Assembly: GCA_006503535.1 (NCBI GenBank)
Contig: QYRS01000004.1
Location: forward strand, 2,232,001 to 2,296,000
DNA length: 64,000 nucleotides
Direction of reading: 5' to 3'
DNA from: Arthrinium phaeospermum
Taxonomy: Eukaryota > Ascomycota > Sordariomycetes > Amphisphaeriales > Apiosporaceae
Below, piece by piece: positions 1 to 11,934 of the stretch (its first letter is position 1; every line of letters begins with the position of its first letter). The translations under genes were made by a program, and so were the position numbers. The notes under the pieces were generated by a model. That model worked only from the letters and a program-made list of their open reading frames with translations, made no database searches and was not told the origin of the DNA.

Positions 1-541
1 CCAAATGGCCTCAGACCCAGCGTGGTGTTGCCGGCGCGTCCGAACCTACCCGACCGTCAACCCGACCGCCAGGCCGAGCCTCGTCCTGGCGGCCAGTCCC
101 ATCGCTAGGGCGCTTTTCGCCTGGTTGGAGCATTTTCTAGAAATCCGGTCGGTCTCGTGATGGCTAAAACCCGGAGGAGTTATACAGCAGGAACGGCGTT
201 TACAACAGGGTTTTTGCAAGTTCTGATTCATATAGACTAATCAGATTAATGGTTTCTACGTTTCTGTACTTTGACGTGATTATGTCGAATCTCGGTCTTG
301 TTGAATATCATGGACTGATTAACTGATCTGCTAGCACCGTGGTGATGAGAATTGGGATAGCTAACAGTAAACAATCAGCGATAGAATTGTTGGCAGTGGG
401 ATGATTAGATATGAATGGGACATATAGGATGTAAGGATAACTGGTATGTACCTTTATTCATGAATCGCTAATATGTAAGTATAACATCAGGACGGGCAGT
501 TGACGATCACAGGATACTCCAGGGACCGCATGGCTGATCGT
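1..541. other. Intergenic, no gene seen
   Basis: Left edge of the window. The only open frame of note (minus strand, about 46-231) starts with a non-ATG codon and resembles no family. Most of the stretch is AT-rich. It is presumably the 3' flank of the SET-domain gene that ends at 542. Confidence 0.5.
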
Positions 542-2041
542 TCAATGAGTTTTATTCATGCCTGTCTCGCCCTTTAACCTCTCGATGGTGATACGGACAA
601 GCCTATCGACGTGCCGCCATCGTTTGCACAACAGCTCTCTCTGGGCCTTGGTGGACGACGGGCCCTCCCCCTCCCCCCCCTCCTCGTCACCGTCACCGTC
701 ACCGTCCATCGCCGCGACCTTGGCCACCGTCTTCCCGATGGTCTGCGCCCGGTACTCTTCCAGTAGCTTAATAAACACCTGGTCTATCTCACTCTGCCGC
801 GCGGCGTCCGCGTCCTCGCCCTCTTCGAGGAACCGCCGCCACTCCTCTTCCCGCCCCGCCGGCAGGCAGCACAGCGCCCGCAGCGCCACCTGGGTCCGGT
901 AGCAGACGGTGCCCGCGTCCAGCACGTAGCCGCCCAGGAAGCCGACCTCGGACAGCTTGTCCTTGGCGCTGTCGCTCAGGCGCGGCAGCAGGACGTCGTC
1001 GAGGCCGACCTCGTCCCAGCAGTTCTCCTCCAACCAATCCTCGTCGTCGTCGTCGCTGCCGAGCACGAACCCGTACTCGACCAGCAGCAGGTCGCCCCCG
1101 TGCCGGCCGTAGCAGATGCGCACCTCGTCCCCCGCGGCGTAGCGCCGGTCGGCCCGCACCGTGAACGAGGCCGCGTCGAAGGCGACGTGGCACCAGCCCG
1201 TGCGCGAGCCGGCGTGGTTGAAGAGGTCCGCCACGGGCTGCAGCACCATGCGGTCCTCCTTGGCGCGGCGCCGCAGGCGGGGGCTCTCGTGGTAGAAGGT
1301 GCGCGTGTTGACGAGGAGCCAGGCGTGGATGAACCTTTGCTTCGTGCTTGCATCCGCATCTGCTACTTCCTCGGTCTTCTTGTCGGTATCGTCGTCATTG
1401 GCGTCAGATGACGAAGAAGGAGGAGACGAAGAAGAAGGGGAAGAAGGAGAGGAGGAAAGAAACAGCTTGGATGCGGCGGCCCAGTCCCGCTCCACCTTGG
1501 CACGCTGCCGCGCCAGCAAGGCGCGCGCCGGGCCGGGCAGCAGCTCCTGGAGTGCCGGGGGCCAGTGCAGCGGCATGCTGGCGAAGTCGGCGGGCGTGGG
1601 GCACACGGCGTTCCAGGCCGCGTACGTGTCGCTGGAGTCCAGAGCCAGGTCGGCGGCGAGCAGGCCGTGGACCGAGATGTCGCGGGGCAGACGGCGGGAC
1701 AGCGACTTGGGCACCGTCTCTATGCTGCGCAGGCATCTTGCCGGGACCTCGAGGAGGATCTCATCGGGCTTTCATATGATACGTGTCAGTACACTGTATA
1801 AATAGTAAACGAGACAGGGGTATCATCACCAGTAAGTATCATTCGATACCAGGTGAGACAGACATATGACAGGCCAGAGACGAAGACGGAACGAACACAA
1901 GTCTGGCAAATAATAACTCACTTGGATCGATCGGGTAGCTACTATACCCATTCCGCGACCTGGGAGGCGCTGGGGCGCTATGCCGTCCAGCTTGACGCCT
2001 TTGGCCTCGGCCCATTGCAGCAGCTGCTCGTGAGGTTCCAT
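542..2041 (-). CDS. SET-domain protein lysine methyltransferase-like protein
   Basis: Two exons, 1922-2041 and 542-1768, joined in phase 0 across a 153-bp intron (donor GTGAGT), encode about 448 residues. The first exon gives the N-terminal SET sub-motif PGRGMGIVATRSI. The second carries the catalytic half: ADLFNHAG near residue 220-227 and GDEVRICYG with a later EYGF near residues 254-274, the usual NH...YG signature of S-adenosylmethionine-dependent SET enzymes. The layout resembles the Rubisco-LSMT/SETD6/RKM group, which methylates non-histone or ribosomal proteins. A Ser/Pro/Asp-rich low-complexity insert around residues 144-180 lies between the SET halves. The ATG at 2041 is the first in frame with the SET N-terminus. 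The substrate cannot be told from sequence. Confidence 0.85.
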
Positions 2042-2772
2042 GGCCGAGAGAGTTGGTTGGTGGTCGGTTGGGCGTGTAAGTATAAATGCCAGAGACACTG
2101 TGGCGCAGAAGTGTGCGTGAAGCAGAGCAACCGCCTGGGTTCGTGGATAAGTCTGGTCCTTCGAATTTTCTCTATCTGGATGCTGACATACTCGGAGCAA
2201 ATTGCAGAGATGATGAGCTTCGCCCGACCCTGGAAATCAGAAGTATTGATCTTCCACAGAGAACCAAATCGACTGCACTCATAACATCGTCGTTGTGACC
2301 ACGGCCCATCATTTTGCATTTCATGCTACTCTTCGTTTAGAAACGACCGACTTGGGATGAGTGGAGTGGGCTGATTGCGCCACACTTGCAGCCCCGGGGT
2401 AGGCTGTGTAATAGATACCGTACGCGAAGCGTCGCTGCCTCTCGGCTTTGTTACGCAGGTATGAACGGAAAAAGAGAGAAAGTTTTGGCAGAGCAGAAAA
2501 CATTCGTTTATATCGTTGTTACGGTTTCGACTAGGAGGCCACTTGCCAGCCCCCCAGATCAGCAAGTACGGACCAGAGTGTTGATATGCCCGTTCCGAAC
2601 ACGGCTGTCTGTCGCAACAAGCCTCCATACATTTTGAGTAGGTAGGTATGATACAATACACGGTACATTATAGTACAGATAGATGCCAACTGCCCTGTTG
2701 AGTCGGTACCTGTAATCCACGAACGCCTACATATGTTTTAGACCCGAGTATCCCGTTCATTGGACCTGGAGT
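2042..2772. other. Intergenic, no gene seen
   Basis: Spacer between the SET gene start and the 3' end of CBP4, both on the minus strand. It should hold the SET gene promoter and the CBP4 terminator. No coding-like frame longer than shadows was found, and no clear motif was recognised. Confidence 0.5.
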
Positions 2773-3296
2773 TCACAGTCCCGATTCCTTGCGCAAGGTC
2801 TCCTGCCGCGCCTTTGCCTCCGCCGCATTCTTCGCATCCTCCCGCAACCGTTCCTCCCGGTACTTCCTCCTCGCTTCGTCTTGCACCGTCCAAACTGTTG
2901 AATTTACAAAACGTCGATTAGCAAGTCAAGCCCTCGTGATCCAATGCGCGGGAGAGAGAAAAAAGGTTTGGGAGTGTCGCCTACTATGACGGTCGTCCTT
3001 GGAGTCGGTCTTGAGCTGCGTGACGAAGTCGTCAAACTCCTTCTGCCGCTCATACCGGCGGTTGAGGCTCTTCTTCTGGAGCTCCGGGTTGTAGCGCTTG
3101 AAGAGCTCCTCGTCGGTCGGCTGAACGTAGTAGACGAGCGCCGGGCCGCCGACGCAGCAGACGGTGCCTCTGTTCCCGCGCAACAAAGCATCCTGTGTCA
3201 GCCATTTGACCGGCGCAAGCCCGAAAGCGCATTTGCGGCAGAAACTCACACTGCTAGCATCTTCAGCCAAGTGCCTAAGCTTCCTTTTCTGGCCAT
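2773..3296 (-). CDS. cbp4: CBP4-family cytochrome bc1 assembly factor
   Basis: Three exons, 3250-3296, 2985-3169 and 2773-2894, give about 117 residues in one frame. CBP4 is a small inner-membrane protein needed for cytochrome b stability and assembly of respiratory complex III. A short hydrophobic N-terminal segment ([12 protein letters not shown]) is followed by the family hallmark [20 protein letters not shown] highly charged C-terminal helix rich in Glu, Arg and Lys follows. The second intron is best placed with donor GTAGGC at 2984, which restores the typical IWTVQDEAR stretch; a weaker GTCATA five bases upstream is the alternative. The first exon is only 47 bases, so automated annotation could miss it. 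Confidence 0.85.
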
Positions 3297-4109
3297 TTTT
3301 TGGCGTTGGTTCTCCCTGACGTCGGTGCTGCAAGTCGTGCGCTTTCCGGACAGAACGCAGTGATGAGTGCGCCGGCTCGAATAGAGTTACGCTTCAGTCG
3401 CAATGCTGGTCCTAACAAGTCCTCGGGCAGCGCAGGTACTTCAAACGTAAGGTAGGATGTCGGTAGCGCCTCGAGAAGTCCAGCAGTCTTCAATGACGAT
3501 ATCCCGCCCAATCCAGGGTCCCTCTTATCGATAAGGCAATGGCCCAATGCTGTGGCTGAAACTACTTACTTACCTGCGATGTACCTAGTGTGTGCGCGTG
3601 GGCGTGGCTTTATCAAATGGTGCCTCTTGCGATATGGTACCGAAGCTGACGGGCAAGACCACTTACGTGCATGTAATATCTCTTAAGAATTCATAATAGG
3701 TATCAAGATTGGGAGAACAAGACGCCTGGTATTGTTCAGCTCTTCTCCTTTCGGTTTGAAAGGAGGCAAACAACCTCCTAACGAGTACCACTAGTCCTAC
3801 AAGATAGAAAGACCCGGAAATAACCCCAAACATTGATATTCTACAAACGCCCTCTTCGTCTCGTCATGTCGATGCCTCTTTTTGCCCGTCCATGCATTAT
3901 GCAAATTGTAGTATGCGAACTTCGCCCACCGTATGGAAAACGTCGTGCCCTTCGACAACAGGTGGTGGCGCATTAAGTAGAGCAAATGAATCAAATCGCA
4001 ACCACTCGAGAACACCAGCTTAGAGCGTCAGCCCTGATAGATAAGCCCTCAAGCTGGAATCCAGATCCACCGGGTATCATAGTCATGCAATTGGCGTCTT
4101 ATCAAAAGA
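3297..4109. other. Intergenic, no gene seen
   Basis: Spacer between CBP4 and the region downstream of the chitin synthase activator. It is AT-richer than the flanking genes and shows only short unconvincing frames. The adjoining 4110-4361 segment is treated separately as a possible C-terminal extension. Confidence 0.45.
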
Positions 4110-4361
4110 CTATCTCGAAGCTACGCGACGGAACGACGGCCGAGCGTCGCAGAATGGATCGTGTAGCGGCGTTTGCGAGACAAGCCCCCGTCGGGGGTCG
4201 CCAGGGCGGCCGTACTTATCCCCCAACGATGTGCTTGAGCTTTTGCGCGTCGGCAGTGAGGTCTTGCGAGCTGGGAACACGTCGTCCAAAGCTTTGGATG
4301 CTTCAGCGGCCAACTCAACCTCGTCTAGCGGAGGCGGCGGTGTTGGCAATGTCCGGGCGCC
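4110..4361 (-). other. In-frame 83-codon extension after the chs4 UAG stop
   Basis: Directly after the UAG of chs4 the same frame runs open for 83 sense codons to another TAG at 4110-4112. The predicted peptide is coding-like. It begins GARTLPTPPPPLDEVELAAE and continues with a Ser/Thr/Lys-rich stretch. The composition is GC-rich like the gene and unlike the AT-richer DNA below 4100. If the UAG were read as an amino acid, the CaaX box would be buried and prenylation lost. Whether this is translated is an inference. Confidence 0.4.
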
Positions 4362-4382
4362 CTACATCACCGAACATTCGCC
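4345..4382 (-). promoter_or_regulatory. RNA hairpin with the chs4 UAG in its loop
   Basis: In the transcript, GGCGAAUGUUCGG (4382-4370) can pair with CCGGACAUUGCC (4356-4345): 12 pairs including one U-G, with a single bulged G. The 13-base loop UGAUGUAGGGCGC (4369-4357) contains the stop codon. The pairing is read directly from the sequence. A role in stop-codon editing or readthrough is inferred. Confidence 0.5.
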
Positions 4383-7250
4383 CTCCTGCTGCTTGCCAAT
4401 CTTGCTTCGCGAGATTCGCTCACGGGGACGCCCGGGCCCATTCTTGCCGGACCTCTTCAAGTCTTCGAGACGCTCCCGTGCCTTGGGGAAATCCTGGGCT
4501 GCAAATAAAAGTTAGCTCAGTCTTCTATGACGTTCTGTCACTCCAGGATAAAGCAATGTGAACTTACCAGCCGCCCTCCAATACCAACGCTTGGCATCTT
4601 CCAGGTTTGCGGGCACACCAATACCGACTTCGGTAAAGTAACCCATGGCGTATTCCGCCTTGGCCAATCCAGCCTGCGCTGCCTTCCTGGCCCAAAGGAA
4701 GGCTTCGGTGTCGCTCTGTTGCAAGACACCCTCGCTGCCTGTCAGGTACCAACCACTCAATGCAAGTTCCGATTGATGCTCCTCTTGAGTTGCTGCTCGC
4801 GAGTACCACATTATGGACGCTCGCGGATCAACGGGGCAACCCATAAGACCATACTCAAAGGCGCAACCCATTCTGAACTGGCTGAATTTGTAACCCAAAT
4901 CGGCCGCTTGCTCGAATAGCGTGAATGCGTACGCCTCATCGCGCAGGATCGTGTCGTTCGGCTGTGCCGACTCATACAAAAGACCCAACTCGTGCAAAGC
5001 ATGTGGGTTCTCTGCGTCCGAACGCTCTGCTGCCCTCTTAAGCCAGCCGACAGCTTCGCGAGGATTTCGTTGCTGACCAAGCAGTCCCTTGAGCAAGATC
5101 ATGCCAACTTTATACATCGCTGGTGTGTCGCCGAGCGTCGCGGCTCGCTTGTACCACTGAATCGCTTTGAGCGGATCCTTACGCGTACCACCTCCTTCAT
5201 CATGCCCAATCTCGCAGCAGACCGCGGTACGGTATGCAGCTGCAGCGTGACCCAGCTTCGCGGCAGATTGGTACAGAGTGAAGGCCTCCTTGTTATCAGG
5301 CTCGAAGCCCAATGTACCACGGCCTTGACAGTCTGCCAAAAAGAACATGGCATCGGAATTCTGGGCGCTCACAAGCTTCTTTAGAATCTTGTGGGCGTCT
5401 ACGACGTAGCGCTCTCGAGAACGTGCCCTTGCTTTCGGGTCTGGGAGTCTCGGCACAAGGACGTCAGCTGCTTCCACGAGCTTTTTCGCGAGCGTCAAGG
5501 CAGCTCCCTGGTCGTTTGGATCGGACTTGATTATTGCGCGTAGTCGTTCCAATTCCTCCACCGTAACCGGGATTGGCTCAGGCGGTCCGTTCTGCACTGG
5601 CATTGGCGGGGGCCGCCCCTGAGCGCCGATTGCCGCAGGCGGAGGACCGTTATACTGACGCATGGGAGCAGGCTTATCATTCATATTAACCATCGAGTGA
5701 GGCATCAAACCAGGACGGATTGGCGCTGGGTGTCCACTTCCGGGCCCAGCCTGAGAATGAGGAGGCATAGGCATAGGCTGTCCATTGTATGCCTGGAAAC
5801 CGCCATTGGGAACAGGCGGCATCTCAGCGGCCATCTCGAAAACGGCAGCCTGAGGCTCGCGCAAGTTCGGTTGTGACTTTGTCCGATTTATCTCGGGAAA
5901 GCGCATGGGGCCGCTTTGTTGAGCCATGCCGGCCGGAGGGCCAGGTTGCATGTGTTGGTCAAATGAGGCACGAGGACCATGATCTGGTGCTGCATCGAAG
6001 TCGGGGATACCATTCGGGGGGCCTTGAGGGTTAAATTCGCTCTCGCGCGGGTTGTAATAAGCGTCGTAGAAATCTCCAAATGAGGCCCGTACCGTAGGCT
6101 CGTTAGCCCACCCCTGTTGTGGAGCTTGATAATCATAACCTTGATCAAACTGCCCAGGGGGTCCTGGAGGCCCTGGCGGTCCTGGCGGTCCTGGAGGTCT
6201 CATAGGTCCAGGCGGCCCTTGGTTCGGGTACATTCTTTGAGGTGGCGGGCGATGACCTTGTGCTGTTGATGGTCTCGGGGGGCCTCGTCCAGGTGGCCCA
6301 CTATAAGGAGCACTATCTGCTCGCATTGGTAAAGGCCCGTTCCGCATACCCATAGGGGGCTCTATGTTGTTCGGCATCGTCATACTGCGCTCGGGGGGTC
6401 CAAAGTCTCCGCGGTTAGGCGACATAGGCGCCCCATATCCATCATCCTCGTATCCGCCGAAGCCTCGCTCTGGTGGGGGCCCGCGCCTGGGATCGGGGTA
6501 TCCTCTCGGAGGGGGTCCTCTTGGCAGGCTGCGTTGACTTTCCATTGAAGGCCTACGACCGCCATAATCCTCCATAGTCGGGCGTCTTTGCGCGGGTCTA
6601 TTCCCGCCAGGGCCAGGGCCGGGGCCGTTAAGGTCCATTTGTTGCATGCTGTCGAGAATGCGCGACTCCTGTTCAAGGTCTGATGTACGCTTTTGGCCTG
6701 GGAATACTGGATAGCTACTTCCGCCAAAATCTCGTTCTTGGGGGCTCATTATAGGAGGCCCTTGGCGATTCACTATGCTCGGTTAGTCAAGACAGCCCAA
6801 ATACGCTCAGGTTTGGATCTGCTTACTAGATGGGTCCGACGAAGCGGATCGATCAGGGGGTCGACCCCCTCGGTTAGGGGGAGGATAACCACGGCCAGGC
6901 CCTGGCATTGGGGCGCCGCCTCGCGGACCTCCTCGCATCATGGGTCCTCCCCTTCCGCCCATCGGTGGTGGCGGTCTGCCTCTGCCCGGTCCACCCGGCG
7001 GTGGCGGCCCATAAGCGTCTTGCGGATATCCTCCAGGGCCTCCTCGTCCATAGTTCCCGCCTTGAGGAGGGCCGTATCCATCATTGTAATCGTCAAAACC
7101 GCCGTCGTAACCATAATCGTCTTGGTACTGGTCAAACTGCTGCCGTGGAGGACCTGGGTAAGCTCCTCCTCCACCACCACCACCACCGCGCGGGGCAGGT
7201 CGTTGCGCGGCCATGCCAGCGTACGGTCGCTGGGCCCCGGGGTATGCCAT
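4362..7250 (-). CDS. chs4: Chitin synthase activator Chs4/Skt5 (Sel1 repeats, CaaX end)
   Basis: Three exons, 6827-7250, 4568-6772 and 4362-4498, encode about 921 residues. The protein should be the Skt5/Chs4 regulator that recruits and activates a class IV (Chs3-like) chitin synthase at the plasma membrane and septa. The N-terminal 590 residues are disordered and rich in Gly, Pro and Gln, with a collagen-like run of Gly-Pro-Pro near 6160-6215. Tandem Sel1 repeats follow (roughly residues 600-880; typical units end WYKRAA, WLKRAA, WYSRAA). The last exon is basic and ends C-S-V-M, a farnesylation CaaX box as in yeast Skt5. Both introns are short: 54 bp with donor GTAAGC and 69 bp with donor GTAAGT. 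The stop is UAG at 4362-4364, inside a strong hairpin, and the frame stays open for 83 more codons. Confidence 0.93.
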
Positions 7251-10200
7251 GATTTATGTGTCGATAGACGGCAACGTTCCTTTGTCCCTTCGCTTTGGGC
7301 TTCGTGGCCAGAGGCCGATAATAACCAGTAATCGACCTCCAGTCGCAGACCTGCTTCGGGGGAGAGCTCGGAGTCGTAGCCTTTAGCGGCGAGCAGCCAT
7401 CTGTTGGTTCAGGAAGTTGTTTCTGGGGTTGTGCGCGTTCGCAGTGAAATGTCTGAAGAAGAAGAAAAAGGTTTGGCGCGCGAAGATCCGAGGTTCGCCA
7501 GGTGGATGTAAGTTCGGTGCAGGGAGTGCGGAACCAAGCTTGGGGACCCAGTAGTTTCGCCTCGATAATGATCGCCAGTTTCGGCAGGCCTTGAGGATGC
7601 CAACTGGCCGGGTTGGGCGCTGGCGCGTGGTGTTGTCAGGTGGGGGTACCTGATTGCACTACCGCCAATATGATAAAATGAAGGAATGCGGATGCTAATG
7701 AACAGGTGCAATTCCCGGCTTCAATTGAGGGACGGGTAGCTGGCCCTCGTTTCGACCAGTCGAACGAAGAGCGAGTTGAAGCAGCGAGATGGCCTGCCGC
7801 CGAAACTGGATGGATTGGACGTGGGTGAACAATGAGGACCCTAGTGTGGTCTTGTGTACGTTTTAGTTAGGATACACAATGGCTCAGTATGTAACGACCA
7901 ATGCAATCAAAGTCACAGCTGACAAAGGTGAGCACTTGTAACGTTGTGGGCGGCAGCCGACAAGTCATAGGCAAAGAAAAGAAGTGTCTGCTTGGTCGCA
8001 ACCAATCGAGGGTATGCTTTGGCAGATAATAATATTGCCAAAAAGTTGCGATGAGGGCTCCGATCAACAGGCAAAGTTAAGATTGGACTCGGCCAGACTA
8101 TGCTGCAAGACGACGACCAACTGAACTGACGGTTGGAGTAATAATAACATCGGACGAAGGCATTACTTAGGTACCCCTAGCGGGCAGGCGGGCAGCGGGC
8201 AGGCATGCAGCGCCCCCTTGGCCGCCCCCAGCTTCTTCTAAAAAAGCAAGCGCTTTAGCGCCCTTATTACCGCTGCTTTCGGGAAGGGGTATCCATGAGC
8301 CGTGCAGCCCGCATGTTGCATTACGTACTGTACCTGGTGCCGACTCTACCGCGAGTCGTTCACTGCACTGCTAGGTACATCGCTATGTGCTGTGTTTTAT
8401 CAACGTGTGTTGGCTGTCATCATGAACCTGCAGCTTTCGCTTTGCTTACTACCTAGACACTTGTTACGTTATGAAGTATCTGCATGTACATGGTAGGTAG
8501 GTCGTCCCTGGTAAAAGGTCTGTTACCTGCCGGACCCTCTTACCTCAGTTGAATGGTCACCTAGTCAGAGATGGGTGCTCGACTCGCCTTCTGGACTGGC
8601 CTGTTGCAGCTGAGACAAGACCCTCGAAGTATCTTTGACTGGAGGACCCCACTAATGGTGTCTGCATGTACAACCTAGCCCTGCCCCTCCGGCTATGGAG
8701 TCTTACCTTTCTTAATGTGACCTGTATCAACGGTGGTAACGGGCGAAGCAAGCAATCAACAAGTACCGAAAGCCGTTTGTGTATTTCCAGCTCATTTCAA
8801 CGTTGGCCTTGATCTGGATCAATAGCTCGGTCATAGTAGCACAGGCACGACCATGTATTTATTAACGATGGCGGTTCTCGGGGCGGCAGCTACCTCTCTA
8901 GTGCAATGATGCCGCTTCGATCCCGAAACTCATCTTTCATCAAGCTTCCTCTGTGGCTTGATGCCAGTGCATTAATAAGTTAGGTTCCTGATGTCTGGTG
9001 CTAGCCTGGCGGGCGAGTGTTCGTCAAGGTGGCAGAGAGGGTCCTCTCATGTATCATAATTGACATGGGCATCGTTTGGTGGTACCCCCTGCGAGTGCGA
9101 GCACGCAGTACTGCACGCAGGGCCAAGGGCGTAGCTCCAGGTACTGCTCCAGGAACCCCCGAAATTTCTGTTGTTTCCTACACGTTCTAGCAGGTAACAT
9201 CTGAGTGATGCACGCTGGGCACTCGTCACGCGCGGAAGGGCAGGGTGCCGGGGATCCGATGCCCAGAACGTCCTTCTCCAGACGTACGTAAGACCTCCTC
9301 TAAAACATGATTCCATATTCTGTCAGGGTTTGCGAAAGAAAGAGAGATCTGTTCGCCCTAGCCTATTGGACTACCGAACCGCACGGCTGCATCACGATTT
9401 CATAATTTCACCGCCGTTGAGTGATATTTCCCCGAGAGCTAAAATCGTCAGTTCCGTCCCGCACTTTACTCGAGGGGCATGTCCCTGTTAGATTGCAAGT
9501 TGACTGGTGACTGGGCTGAGGTTCCCTTGGTTAGCTTATCGTGTACAGTAATTATATCACGGCATATACGCGGCGGCATAGAGGGCGCAGCGTCCTTGCT
9601 ACTACTATATTGTGGCTGATTTCTGCAGGTGGCAACGGCTTCCTCTCGAGTCATTGGCTCACGATGATTCCCACCATTGTCGGAGCTAGACGGGCAGTGT
9701 GAACTAGTCAAGATTACGGCATTACACATTAATTGATGATTAGGTCGCTTGTAGCCTGTTTCTCGAACTTCGTTTGGGGCGTTTGCAATGCGCTCAATGC
9801 ACGGGAGCCCGTTGAAACAATCTAGCTATATTTGAATGACACCCGGGCTCCGTGGATTCTGAGCCAGTAATACCACATCAAATTGAAGCATTTCACTATT
9901 TGCATGCTCCTCCGACCGACTCGAGGCTGGCTACACGCAGAAGAAAGCAACAAGTTGCATCTCTGGCCCCAGCCAGCTGCAAGAGAATACCCTGGTAGAC
10001 ACGACATGGCACACGATGATTCGTTCGTTACCGATGAATGCAGGTCTGCCGCGTTCCTGCATGCGCTAAGAGTTACAGTTGCGCAGGCTCGGCGAGAAAC
10101 GATCCAGGTGGCCAAAACACAAAGTTGCGGGATAGATCTGGGGGCACTAATAAAGGGGACTAATGGGCTTCCAGAATCCGCCACATCGTATAGAACTCGA

Positions 10201-11934
10201 GCACGGCGCCAGAATCTACTACATATTCCTTCGCAACAAATGGCCCCGGAGGACGTTGACGGATAGAGTCAAATGCCAAGTACCATTGGTGTAAGTGCTC
10301 CAACCTGAGCTTATCACATGTCGGCCCTACTATTGGTCGATGCGACAACCTTCAAAGTAGTATCACAAATCACCCCGTCCGATTCTGCTCTCGATCAGAT
10401 CAACTTTTCATCTTCCAACTACCTAGTCCTTATAGATACCCAGCCAGGCTCGATGACTCTAGGTAGCCAAACCCGAGTGCCTGCTCCGATTTGTCCAGCT
10501 CTGCATGCCGCATACATTAGCCATTGGCGACCGGTGTATCCTGGCTGGGTGAGTGAACTGCTGACCGTTGCAATGGCAGCCGTGGTAGAAGTTGTTACCT
10601 CGTCTCAACAACAAACATCGTATGTGGGTTCTCAGTCTTGTTTGTGGTCGTTAGGAGTCAATGCGCGAAAAGGGGGGCGTTTCAGAGCATATGGGCCCCA
10701 TACTACTAATATAAGTCATCATATAAATCGACAACACGCTCCGTGTCCGTCCGGCGACGACTTCCTAGTGGTCAGCCTTCCAGGCTCGCCCTTAGCACAA
10801 GCAGGGTGCGCATCGCCCGAAGCTGCCATCTCAACTAATGTGGATGTGATACGATACTGCTTGGTTTCAGTTTTGTCACTCGTCTGCCATCTGATCAAGC
10901 AGTCAATGAAGCTTCATGCATAATATACTAGGAAGTTTATATTCGCTATGATGAAGGATCCTTTTCTGCTTCGTGGCACTATTATATCGCTACTATTGAC
11001 AACTAGTCATTCGTATAGTCCCTCGTTCATACTAAGGGGCTCAACCCCCATATTACGAGACCGGACAGGTTGGCTTCCTTCTAACCAATGGCAAGCTACG
11101 TCCTTCGACATGCAAATCGGCTACACCAGAAAAAAAGATGGTGTAGTCTAATACATCCAGTCCAGTATAGTGTCTCTGATGATTAAACTCGAGCACGTCT
11201 TCATCATGACCCATTGGGAGGGAATCTTGGTGTAAGTCTGTCTACCCCTATGGCATCCTCATGAACATGCCCGCACATGGGCATAACCCGTCCCCTTAGA
11301 ATTGAAATGGCCGTAACCCAAGTCCCAAACTGCCAGGAGAGGATGAACCAGCCACGGGAGGAGCCTTCCGCCTCTATGGTCCGGCCCTTGGCCAATTCTC
11401 CTTCCATAGTAACCCCTATGCCCGAGACAAGCTCGGGCATAGTCTCTACAAGGTACATTGAGCTTTCTTGAACTTGCAGGAGCTTAAAACGGACGAGGCT
11501 TTGCGGGTATTTTCATGGTTGGCATTATCGGGCGACCTCTGATACAGGTGATAGGTGCGGCACTACCTTGTGAATATCGTTCCGATAAACGCCATAAATC
11601 ATGAATGTCGCGTCTGTTCTCTCGCTGAAGTAGTATCTCTTCCCAGTGGGAAGCCGCTTGGCGGAGGAGCGTGGTAGGTTTTTGGAAAGTAAATGCATTA
11701 ACAGTGGATTGCAGTACTGTACAGATGTCCCGGCCTCTATCATTTTTAAGAAAAGGTCTAATGCAAATCCGCACCGTAAGCTGAGACTGCATACGTGCGT
11801 GTCGTCATGCGCAGTGACGTGCCTTGTAAACTGCTCGATTTGGCCCCCGCGCAGAAAATCCCAATTCTGGCCCCAGGAGTCTAACGAAAGTTGCCCTGGA
11901 TGGGTATGTGCTTGCCGATATCTCGTCACCCGAT
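7251..11934. other. 4.7-kb region without a supportable gene
   Basis: Long spacer between the start of chs4 and the 3' end of the pyruvate carrier gene. Open frames exist, for example about 200 codons at 10318-10923 plus, but none shows a recognisable motif, codon bias or convincing introns. There is low-complexity GGGCAGGC-type sequence near 8180-8210. Two short perfect hairpins lie near 11112-11147 and 11416-11442. The proximal part (about 7251-7900) should be the chs4 leader and promoter. A non-coding RNA or lineage-specific gene cannot be excluded. Confidence 0.5.
11416..11442. repeat. Perfect 11-bp inverted repeat, 5-base loop
   Basis: CTATGCCCGAG, then ACAAG, then CTCGGGCATAG: an uninterrupted 11-bp stem. 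It lies in the gene-free region about 500 bp beyond the 3' end of the MPC2 gene. It is not followed by a T run, and its function is unknown. Confidence 0.6.

Noticed and set aside
10318..10923. 201-codon plus-strand frame in the gene-free region
   Set aside because: No motif, no codon bias and no introns; looks random.
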